Position numbers and translations under genes: made by a program. A stretch of DNA of 64,000 bases, from positions 32,199,825 to 32,263,824 of the forward strand of contig CM076851.1 of the NCBI GenBank assembly GCA_039519185.1, in the 5' to 3' direction. Position 1 is the stretch's first letter. Each line of letters begins with the position of its first letter. This stretch comes from Astragalus membranaceus (taxonomy: Eukaryota; Streptophyta; Magnoliopsida; Fabales; Fabaceae). This document shows positions 11,301 through 20,479 of this stretch, in pieces. The notes beneath the pieces are model-generated. The model was not told the DNA's origin, ran no database searches, and saw only the letters and a program-made list of their open reading frames with translations.

Positions 11301-13785
11301 GACTCGAACTGTTACGGGTTGGAGAATGTGTATAGACTACCGGAGGTTAAACCAGGCAACCAGGAAGGACCACTTCCCGTTGCCATTCATGGATCAGATG
11401 CTGGAGAGGTTGGCTGGACAAGCGTTCTATTGCTTTCTGGATGGATACTCTGGGTATAACCAGATAGCAGTAGACCCAGAAGACCAAGAGAAGACAGCTT
11501 TCACGTGTCCCTTCGGTGTGTTCGCATATCGAAGGATGCCCTTCGGGTTGTGCAATGCTCCAGCGACTTTTCAAAGGTGCATGCTTTCTATTTTTTCTGA
11601 TATGATGGAAACTGCAATTGAGGTATTTATGGACGATTTTTCTGTTTTTGGTTCTACTTATGATTCTTGCTTGGCTAACCTTGATGCGGTTTTAAAACGA
11701 TGCACGGAAACCAATTTAGTTTTGAATTGGGAGAAGTGCCACTTTATGGTCAAGGAAGGTATTGTGCTTGGCCATAAAATTTCTGCAAAAGGCATTGAGG
11801 TTGACCAAGCGAAAATCGAAGTGATAGAAAAGTTACCTCCTCCTCTAAATGTAAAAGGAGTGAGAAGTTTTTTAGGACATGCCGGTTTTTATCGACGTTT
11901 CATAAAAGACTTCTCCAAGATTGCAAAACCTTTATGCAATCTACTTGTTAAGGAGGCTGAGTTTGTATTTGATAATGATTGTCTGTGTGCTTTTAATATC
12001 CTAAAAGAAAAACTTGTCTCTGCTCCAGTAATAGTAGCCCCAAAATGGGATGCCCCGTTTGAGCTCATGTGCGATGCTAGTGATTACGCAGTGGGTGCTG
12101 TATTGGGGCAGAGATCAGAGAAATTTTTCCATGCCATTTATTATGCTAGCAAGGTCTTAAATGAGAATCAAGTCAACTATGCAACAACTGAAAAAGAATT
12201 GCTAGCCATAGTATTTGCATTGGAAAAATTTCGTTCCTATTTGGTTGGATCGAAAGTAATTGTTTTTACTGACCATGCAGCAATTAAATATCTGCTAACC
12301 AAGGGCGAGTCTAAGCCTCGACTCCTTAGATGGATTTTGCTTTTGCAGGAATTTGACTTGGAAATCAAGGACAAAAAAGGGAGCGAGAACGTGGTAGCAG
12401 ACCATTTGTCAAGGCTAGAGAACAAAGAAGTGACTGCTCTAGAAAAAGAAATCCTGGAAGAATTCCCGGATGAAAAGTTGCTTGCCATTGTAGAAAGACC
12501 TTGGTTCGCCGACATTGCAAATTACAAGGCAGCCGGAAAGGTCCCGGAAGATCTCACATGGCAACAAAAGAAAAAGTTCCTCCATGATGCCAAACATTAC
12601 CTGTGGGATGATCCTTATCTCTACAAGGTTGGGACGGATGGACTTTTGAGAAGATGTGTGTCTGGTGCTGAAAGTAAAAGCATTCTCTAGCATTGTCATG
12701 ACTCTCCCTGTGGAGGGCACTATAATGGGGAACGCACAGCTGCTAAGGTTCTCCAATCTGGTTTTCACTGGCCATCCCTCTTCAAGGATGCACATGACTA
12801 CGTGAGAAGCTGTGACAAATGCCAGAGGACTGGCAATATTTCACGTAAGGGGGAGATGCCATTGAATCCAATCCTTGAAGTAGAAGTGTTTGATTGTTGG
12901 GGCATAGATTTTATGGGACCATTCCCACCCTCTTTCAATTGTGAGTACATCTTGGTGGCAGTCGACTATGTCTCCAAGTGGGTTGAAGCTAGTGCCACTG
13001 CTAAGAGTGATTCCCAAACTGTGGTTAAATTCATAAAGAAGAACATCTTCTCTAGATTCGGTGTGCCTAGAGTCCTAATCAGTGATGGGGGTAGCCACTT
13101 TTGCAACACCCAACTCAACAATGTTCTCTCCAAGTATGGCGTCACGCACAAAGTGACAACTCCCTACCACCCTCAGAGCAACGGTCAAGCAGAAGTGTCA
13201 AACAGAGAGATTAAGAGGATCCTGGAAAAAACAGTTGGAAGCTCGAGAAAGGATTGGTCGTTGAAGGTAGACGATGCGCTTTGGGCATATAGAACAGCCT
13301 ATAAGACACCTTTAGGCATGTCACCGTATCAATTGGTTTATGGTAAAGCTTGCCATTTACCGGTTGAACTTGAGCACAAAGCGTACTGGGCACTTAAGTT
13401 CTTGAATTTCACCACTTCGGCCTGTGGGGAGAAGAGAATCCTACAACTGCACGGATTAGATGAGATGCGTCTGCAAGCATATGAGAACAATAAGATCTAC
13501 AAGGAAAAAATGAAAGCGTATCATGACAAGAACATCTCAAGAAAAGAATTTCATCCAGGGCAACAAGTGTTGCTGTTTAACTCTAGACTCAAGTTGTTTC
13601 CCGGGAAATTGAAATCCAAATGGTCAGGGCCTTTTGTAGTCAAAGAAGTGACACCATATGGAGCAATAGAAGTAGAGGAACCTGAATCAAAAAGATCCTT
13701 CAAAGTTAATGGGCAGAGATTGAAGCCATACTTGGGCGAAGTAGTGGAGAGAGAGAAAGTGGCCTTGGTTTTAAGCGACCCTTAA
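8362..13785 (+). CDS. Athila gag-pol polyprotein with internal TAG
   Basis: This is one frame of 1808 codons from ATG 8362 to TAA, interrupted by TAG at 12688-12690 (codon 1443). The ATG is chosen because upstream codons of the open frame lack another ATG. In order: gag core (about residues 100-270), zinc knuckle 'CNYCGRNAHEGDC' (about 325), aspartic protease 'CDLGASINLMP' (about 650), RT with 'LDGYSGYNQI' and catalytic 'FMDD' (about 1090), RNase H with 'CDASDYAVG' (about 1237) and 'TDHAAIKYL' (about 1303), integrase zinc finger 'CDKCQR', then Asp in 'GIDFMGP', Asp in 'SDGGSHF' and Glu in 'GQAEVSNRE'. The TAG falls between RNase H and integrase, so the encoded product would lack integrase unless read through. 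Everything else I can see is intact, which fits the young LTRs. Confidence 0.9.
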
Positions 13786-14720
13786 AAATCGAGGTAACGT
13801 CAAGCTAGTGACGTTAAAGAAGCGCTTATTGGGAGGCAACCCAATTTTCTCAACCCTTATCTCTTTTATTGTTTCGCATATTTTCCTTAACTTAGGCATT
13901 TTAGATTCACCAAGATTCACATGTTGCATTTGAACCTTCTGTGGCTCTGCGCGCCTGTTGCGCGTAAGTCGCGCGCGCGCGCCAGGAAGCGCCTGTTGCG
14001 TCTGATCTTTCTGTCGCTCAGCGCGCCAGTTGCGCGTAAGTTGCGCGTCGCGCGCAGGGGAGCACCTGTTGCTTCTGAACTTTCTGTTGCCCAGCGCGCC
14101 AGTTGCGCGTAAGTCGCGCGCGCGCGTGGCTGGGGGTATAAATCTCGCGCGGCACTCACGCTGCTGCATTTTTTTCACGCGTGAGTTTTCTCCTAGAGAG
14201 GGTTTCCAGATTTTCTTTCAAAAAAGGGTACCAATCTTGGATTTTGCTTGTGGGGTTTTGCAATTATACCCTCCTTTCTTCATATTCTTCATTTATCAAG
14301 TAAGTTTCCTCCTCTCAATCTTAATTCTTGCAACATTCATCTTAAGCTATCAATGAAAAATTCAATAATGTGCTTGTTTTTGCTAAGAGTTTGTATTGGA
14401 AATGTTGTAGAGTTAATATATGTGATTAGGAATAGGTAATAGAATAAGTTTGGGGTTGATAAGATGAATGATAAGTTGTTGTTCATGAGTAGAACAAGTG
14501 TGCACACTAAGTGTTTGATAAATTGCCTAAACTAGGATCTCATGAGCAACAAGCTTGTCCTTACAATGGAATTGTTTTTATGATGTGCACTCAATATTTT
14601 CCTCGAGCAAAACAATGTTCTATGTGACTATGGTTGGAAGAAGGAGTTATGTCATGTGTGTATGCTAACCTTGACCAATTTTGTGCAAAATTGTTGTTTT
14701 TCTTATGGTGTGCGTAGGTG
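13786..14720 (+). other. Athila pol/env spacer (leader of env-position ORF)
   Basis: There is no coding frame here. The spacer starts with the conserved 'GGGAGGCAACCCAATTTTC' stretch found after pol in Athila relatives, then has a GC-rich array (13948-14135), then AT-rich sequence. It ends in a T-rich run and 'GTGCGTAG' a few bases before the ATG at 14721, which would serve as a splice acceptor. Splicing of env-class transcripts is known for barley BAGY-2; here it is only inferred. Confidence 0.6.
13948..14135. repeat. GCGCGTAAGT hairpin array before env-position ORF, 72-73 bp period
   Basis: Three copies of GCGCGTAAGT start at 13960, 14032 and 14105. The first and third continue CGCGC, making GCGCG-TAAGT-CGCGC, a perfect 5-bp stem with TAAGT as the loop; the second reads TTGCGCG. 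Units also share a TTTCTG pyrimidine segment and GCGCCAGTTGCGCG. The motif is the same as in the LTR array (7121, 7182, 7243), but the unit length and flanks differ. Confidence 0.85.
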
Positions 14721-15890
14721 ATGGCTGGTTTGGGCAAGAAGAGAAAGACCGTTAGACGTGGTTCGTCATCCCATTCCGACCAACCTGAGTATAATTCTCA
14801 TTTGTTTAGGTCTCTCGGGTGCGAAAAGTTCCACGAGACTATTGCTGTGGATTCCAAGTTTGTTAAGGAAAAGGCTCTTTTCCTCCCCCCGGGCGAATTC
14901 GAGGAGATGAGACAAATCATCAGTGACCGGGGGTGGGAGCAATTTGTGGCATACCCCAAGGAAGCAAGCAGAGCTTTGGTGTATGAGTTCTTCTCCAATG
15001 TGTTCCCCAAGCCAGCTATTGATGGGGATTTAGTATTCTCAGGGTCCAGAAGTTTTGTGCGGGGCTGTTGGGTTCCCTATGACATTGATACTATTAATGA
15101 ACTGTTTGGGTTAGCTGCTGTGCCTGTTTTGGATTGCTTTCTTGGAGACAAGATCAGTAGCCGCAATCTTAAGGCTAACTCAGAACATGCAGCTGAAGTT
15201 TGTGCTACATTGTGTCAACCAGGGGCAGATTGGGTCAGAAACGCTAGTGGAGAGCCACAGAAAATTAGGGTAAATTCTCTTACACCAGTGGCTAGAGGAT
15301 GGGCAGCGTTCATTCTTTCCACCATATTGCCAAGTTCCAATCAGACTGAGTTGAATTTCCCCAGGGCGACCTTAGCCTCTTGCATCATTAGAGGAGAGCC
15401 GGTCAACTTGGGATGGGTGCTTGAGAATGAGATTAGAAGCTTTGCAAATTTCAAGGGTGGGGCGTTGCCCAGATATTGGAGGCATGCTAGCCTCGTTTCG
15501 CTGCTGTGTAAAAAAGCGGGTGTTGTAACTAATCCAAAGGAGGCCACCATTTCGCCAGCTGCTGCTATCACGGGGGGCTGGATCAGAGCTAGAACCGGAC
15601 AAGAGCAACCGGGCCATAGAGAGGAGCATCCCCATGAGCAGCCAGATGAGAACGAACCAACCTTCACCATGGAAGATTTTCAGGCTGGGCCATCTGCTGA
15701 GGATTTCCAGCAGCTGCAATCAAGAATGGAGGCTCTCACAGCCAATCAGGATGAGTTGAGGAGGACCCAACTGAGGATGGGAGCAGAGTATAGATTTGGG
15801 ATGAGAAATCTTTACAAAGCCTTGTGTACTATGCAGAGTGGAAGGCAGCTAGACCCAGATGCCGACATCTTTCGGCCACTTCCGCAGTAG
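14721..15890 (+). CDS. Athila env-position ORF (putative plant transposon protein)
   Basis: This is an intact 389-residue ORF downstream of pol, in the place of env in Athila elements. The N-terminus is basic (KKRKTVRRGSSS), followed by a globular region with 'EKALFLPPGEFEEM', 'LVYEFFSNVFPK', 'VRGCWVPYDIDTINELFGL' and 'NSLTPVARGWAAFIL', the style of the Athila ORF and putative plant transposon protein domains. Residues about 320-375 (after 'EDFQQLQSRMEAL') look helical or coiled-coil. I see no signal peptide and no membrane segment, so a classical envelope role is not supported; function is unknown. A GTG three bases upstream is in frame, but ATG 14721 is the natural start. Confidence 0.85.
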   Translation: MAGLGKKRKTVRRGSSSHSDQPEYNSHLFRSLGCEKFHETIAVDSKFVKEKALFLPPGEFEEMRQIISDRGWEQFVAYPKEASRALVYEFFSNVFPKPAIDGDLVFSGSRSFVRGCWVPYDIDTINELFGLAAVPVLDCFLGDKISSRNLKANSEHAAEVCATLCQPGADWVRNASGEPQKIRVNSLTPVARGWAAFILSTILPSSNQTELNFPRATLASCIIRGEPVNLGWVLENEIRSFANFKGGALPRYWRHASLVSLLCKKAGVVTNPKEATISPAAAITGGWIRARTGQEQPGHREEHPHEQPDENEPTFTMEDFQAGPSAEDFQQLQSRMEALTANQDELRRTQLRMGAEYRFGMRNLYKALCTMQSGRQLDPDADIFRPLPQ

Positions 15891-17192
15891 ACCCTGGTTT
15901 TGCTCTCTTCCCCTCATCTCTGTCTTACTGGATTGTGTATTGTGGTGTTTTATTTCCATTTAGTTGTCATTGCTTTATGTTTTGCTGCTTTCCGTTGTGT
16001 CTGTTCATAGGCCTTCCCTACAAATTATCAGTGAGGACACTGCTGTGTTTTAAGTGGGGGGAGAACCTATTGTCTTGTATTGTGTTGTCTTTTCCTTATG
16101 GCCTTCACTATAAATTCCTAGTTGGTAGGCATTCATTCAAAAAAAAAAAAAAAAAACAAAAAAAAAAGAAAAGACAGTTGAGCTAACTTGGTGATGATTT
16201 GGTGAGATTTGTGCGGATAGTACCCCAGTGGTGATTGAATTAGTGCATTCTTGCTTCTACACTCATAACCAAAGCGCAAGTGGAACTTAGTGATCCTAGG
16301 GATGAGTTTAGTTGAGCTAGCTGTCTGGTGGACCATGGGAGTGCAAAATTTTTACTAAAGATTTAGGGTAGCTGTAGAAGCTAAGTTGGGGGTGCATCGG
16401 TTGTATTAAGGCTGGGTATGAAGATTGTAGGATGGTCAGTGCCGTGTGTGTGCGCGTGAGTGCAGCACTGCAGCGTCTACCCATAACGCTGTAGTGTATG
16501 CCGGGTGTGTGTGTTAGTACGCGTGAGTGCAGCACTGCAGCGTCTACCCGTAACGATTGTAGTGTATGCCGTGTGTGTGTTAGTGCGTGTGAGTGCAGCA
16601 CTGCAGCGTCTACCCGTAACGATTGTAGTGTTTGCCGTGTGTGTTAAGTGTGTTGTGAATAAGTGGAAAAATCCACATAGTTGTGTAATTGCTGCAAATG
16701 CCCCGAAGTAACTGCTAAGTAAATCTAAATCTTTGATGTAATGAGAGGGCTGTAGCCCAAAACCGTATGTTGTGTAGTCGTGTGTGTGGGTGTGTTGAGG
16801 TAGTTGTGCACTGGCCAAATCTGAAATGCCTAATTAAGACCCTTTGTCGTTGCCTTGAAGCCCCTCAATCTTATGTGAAAACGCCAGTCTACCCTTTGTG
16901 TTGAACCATCTTTGGTATTCCCGGAAGGAAACCCTCTAGTCTTAGCTAAACGCATTGCGAAACTAGCTATGTTCCAACTGAGTTAAAAGTCACACACGCA
17001 CTATTGAGCAAGTATGTGCTAGTGAAAGTACCACATGTGGGATTGAATTCGAGTGGCCAGTCTGAAAGTTGTCGCTCAACTTGTCTCTGTGATATTCGTG
17101 TTAATTAGTGGATTCTACTTGATTGCTGGTTATCTGGTTTTAGTTTGTCTGGTTTTTGCTTGAGGACAAGCAAATGTCCAAGTTGGGGGTTG
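15891..17192 (+). other. Athila 3' untranslated region
   Basis: There is no gene. It holds an A-rich run (16139-16172), a 66-bp minisatellite (16441-16640) and a stretch ending in AAGTTGGGGGTTG, which abuts the 3' LTR at 17193 and probably serves as the plus-strand primer. Confidence 0.75.
16441..16640. repeat. 66-bp minisatellite, three units, in Athila 3' region
   Basis: Three units carry GTGAGTGCAGCACTGCAGCG followed by TCTACCC and TAACG. The inner TGCAG-CA-CTGCA inverted repeat begins at 16461, 16528 and 16594 (67- and 66-bp spacing). Runs of GTGTGTG separate units. The 68- to 113-codon ORFs across it are repeat artefacts. Confidence 0.8.
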
Positions 17193-18557
17193 TGATGAAC
17201 CCTCATCACATGATGTGGTTCATAGTTTTCAAGAGAGTTTTTATACAAATTTAGTGATGAATTAGTTAAATTTTGTGATGAATTGTTCTGTATTGTGCTT
17301 TGTGGAATTTACTTGCTTTGCAGTGTTTATGCTGGGTTGTTGTATTTTTGTGCCCAGGGAATAGGTGGAACGAATAGACAAGGCACTGCAAACAAATGGA
17401 TTCGAGAGCGCAGGAATGGGGAGTGGCGCGCCACTCACGCGCGGCGCGCAAGAGGCGCGCGAGACAACAGAAGAACCAGGAGAACGCATCTGCCCCTCTG
17501 CGCGTAAGTGACGCGCGGCGCGCCAATGGTGCGCAAGCTCACAGCGCTTTCTGCCTCTCTGCGCGTAAGTGACGCGCGGCGCGCCAATAGTGCGCGAATT
17601 CACAACGCCTTCTGCCTCTCTGCGCGTAAGTGGCGCGCGCCGCGCCACTGGAGCGCGAAATCACTGTGCTTGCGTCAAAAACAGATCCAGGACGCGTGGA
17701 AATGGACTTTTGGACGTTTTTGGAACCCTAGAACTGAAAGAGGAGCGATTCCGTCTGACGGCTACTGAAGAATCAAGACTTGGGAACAAGGATTGAAGCT
17801 TCATATGTGTTCATCATCATCTTCCACTTGTAATTTTCTTGATTTCTCTTCATTAATCATGAATAGCTAAATCTCTTTATGTTAGGGATGAATTAATATT
17901 GATGTAACTCTATTGTCGCTGGTTTAGTAGCATATTTGTACCGTACTCTCTCGTATTTTGTGTATCGAATTTCTACGCTTAATGCTTTTTATGGTTGGAA
18001 AACTCATACAATGATCTTTTGTTCAATTATGAAATGGGAGTTTTATTATTGAATGTTTGAATTTCGATACCTTCAATTTGTGGTTTAGGGATATTCTATG
18101 AATTGTAGTATATTACAAATTCTTACTTTAATGCTTGTTGGTGACTAGAATCACCTAAGGGATTAGGGCTTTTAGTTATCGACAAAGGACTAGTTACCTA
18201 AGGAACTAGGAATTAGTTAATGTTGTGAGTTTGATAGCAAGATTAGAGAGAGGGATTAACTTTCAAACTGAATCAGTGGCAATAGGGTGAAATTAATAGG
18301 AATTCGTCCCTAGCATTCTTTTCTATCGTATTCTTTCAACTCGTTTTTCGGCTTTTATTATTAAAAACATAAAAATATTTTATTGCTTTACTTCGAGCTC
18401 GACAGCTCAACAATTATCAAACAAACCCTTTTTAATTTGGTTCCTATTAGCTGTTGTTAACGACTTAGTAAATTAACTTTGATCCTTGAGGACGATTTCC
18501 CGGTTCTTACCGATTTTATTACTTGAACGATTTGGTACACTTGCCAATATCTTAACA
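17193..18557 (+). repeat. Athila 3' LTR
   Basis: 1365 bp, colinear with the 5' LTR over its whole length with a single observed substitution. It is followed directly by the ATACA target duplication and gypsy RT sequence. Confidence 0.95.
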
Positions 18558-18562
18558 ATACA

Positions 18563-20344
18563 CAATCTCATACTTCCGTCCTTCTTCTTAACTAGCAACA
18601 CCAGAGCACCCCATGGAGAAGCGCTCGGTCGAATGAACCTCTTTGAGATCAATTCTTCAAGTTGAGACTTCAATTCCTTCAATTTTAAAGGAGGCACTCT
18701 ATAAGGAGCAATAGATATTGATCCTGTACCATGAATCAATTCTATTGAGAATTCTACCTCTCGGTCAGGAGGTAAAGATGAAACTTCTTCTGGAAAGACA
18801 TCTAGAAATTCATTTACCACTTGCACAGATGACAAATCTAAACCCGTTTCAGTAGATGCAGACAACATAATAAGAATAGCTTCCGCACCTTGGAATAATG
18901 ACTGGCTCGCTTCGGTGTAAGAGATCGTTGCTTCAGAATCTGCCTGTGTTAATCCTACTGATTTGGAGGCGAAGCTAATGGTTCGATCGGCACAGTTGAT
19001 GGTTACATGATTTTCAGCCATCCAATTCATACCCAGAACAATGTCCATACTTCTCATAGGCAAGCAAATAAATTTCACAACAAAATGTTTGTCCCCTATG
19101 ACAAGTAGGCAATTTTCACACAATGATTGGGTCTGGACACGACCCTTGGCAGCAGTTAAAATAGTTATCGGTTCGGATAGCTCAGACAATGCTAGTCCCA
19201 ACCGATCCACACATGCTTGCGATATAAAACAGTGAGTTGAACCGGAATCATATAAAATATTAACTGAATTATTAAAAAGAGATCCCGTACCCCTCAGAAG
19301 ATTATCAGTAGGTGTGATGGTTCGAGCATCCAATGTGTTGATCCGCCCCTGACTAGGTGCATTTGGTGCTCTTTGGATGTTCCTCTTTGCTGGGCACTCA
19401 TTTGCATAGTGGCCCTCCTCATTACAATGATAGCACCGAGTAGGTCTTAGTTGACACTCACCACGGTGATACCTTCCGCACTTCTGACAATTTTTAAACC
19501 TCGTTTGGTCGGCCATTTGCACCTGCTTCCCTTTATAATTACCACCCCTGCCTGAGTCATGCTTGGGACCCATCTGAGAACTAGATGACCCAGTGCTCTT
19601 TCTATTCTGATGGAATGCCTTTCTGCTTGCATACAACCTTGACAAATCACTTTCGGCGATATAGGCTTGTTGTACCATGGCTGCATAGTTGGTCCTCGGA
19701 AAAGAACTAAGACTTTGAGCAATATCCTCTCTCAACCCATATTTGTACCTGTCAGTTTTCCATCGGTCATTGGGGGCATATCCAGCTAAACCGAAGAATT
19801 GATACAACTCTTCAAATTTAGCCGTGTATTGGCCCACGGTCGAACCTCCTTGTGTGAGAGCTAAAAACTCATTTTCTTTATCAAACCTCATAGCCGTGGG
19901 AAAGAATTGTTCCAGAAATGATGTTCGGAAATTTTCCCAAGTCTGGGGAGTTCCCATGGTCTCCATCATGGCTCTAGCATTCACCCACCAGTTATTGGCC
20001 TCTCCCTTCAGCATATGGGATGCCAATCTCAGCTTATCTTCATCTGTCACTTGCATTGTTAGAAAGATCTTTTCAATGTCATCTAGCCAATGTTGTGCTC
20101 TCATGACATCCGGCCCATCTCTGAACTCGGAGGGTTTCATTTTCAGGAATTCTGTAAAAATTCTCCTTGGGTTCACTTGTGGCTCTGGAGCTTGATGCTG
20201 CTGAGCATTTTGCTGTTGGATTTGTTGCTGCTGATGCATAAGCATCATGTCTTGCATCATTTACTATTGGTTTTCGATCACATTTTGCATCCAGTCGAAA
20301 TGTGGATCAACAGGGGGATGGACTCCTCTACCTCTTCTGGCCAT
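18563..20344 (-). pseudogene. gypsy gag, protease and start of RT
   Basis: Read on the minus strand from the ATG at 20342-20344 (MARRGRGVHPPVDPHFDWM). The frame meets TAG and TAA back to back at 20261-20266, then stays open to the Athila insertion. Blocks: gag core with 'AQHWLDDIEKIF' and 'FLEQFFP'; two Cys/His motifs, 'CQKCGRYHRGEC' and 'CYHCNEEGHYANEC'; aspartic protease 'YDSGSTHCFIS' and 'DIVLGMNWM'; then the RT entry 'PPLKLKELKSQLEELI' and 'PWGALVLLVKKKDGSMRL'. The next codons are at 6808 on the other side of Athila. The twin stops disable gag translation independently of the later insertion. Confidence 0.9.
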
Positions 20345-20479
20345 GATTCTGCGAAATATGCACAAAGTATTAAGTTGATCAAGCTCAATGTCAAATAGCA
20401 TACTAAGAAAATCACGACTGAAGAAAGTAAAAGACTCTAATAGCTAAGTCCGACTAGGTCGAACCGCTTTGATACCAAC

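Larger units (their letters stand above)
6814..18557 (+). mobile_element. Athila-type Ty3/gypsy retrotransposon with env-position ORF, recent insertion
   Basis: This 11,744-bp element has 1365-bp LTRs (6814-8178 and 17193-18557) with TGATGAAC...TTAACA ends and target duplications ATACA at 6809-6813 and 18558-18562. The primer-binding site at 8185-8202 (TGGCGCCGTTGCCGGGGA) fits plant tRNA-Asp, as in Athila and Tat elements. It carries gag-pol (8362-13785, one in-frame TAG), a separate ORF after pol (14721-15890), and a G-rich polypurine-like tract just before the 3' LTR. I found one difference between the LTRs (G in 'ACAGCGCC' near 7224, A in the other). It sits inside the RT of the minus-strand gypsy element. 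Lineage rests on the protease CDLGAS motif, the primer site and the third ORF. Confidence 0.95.
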
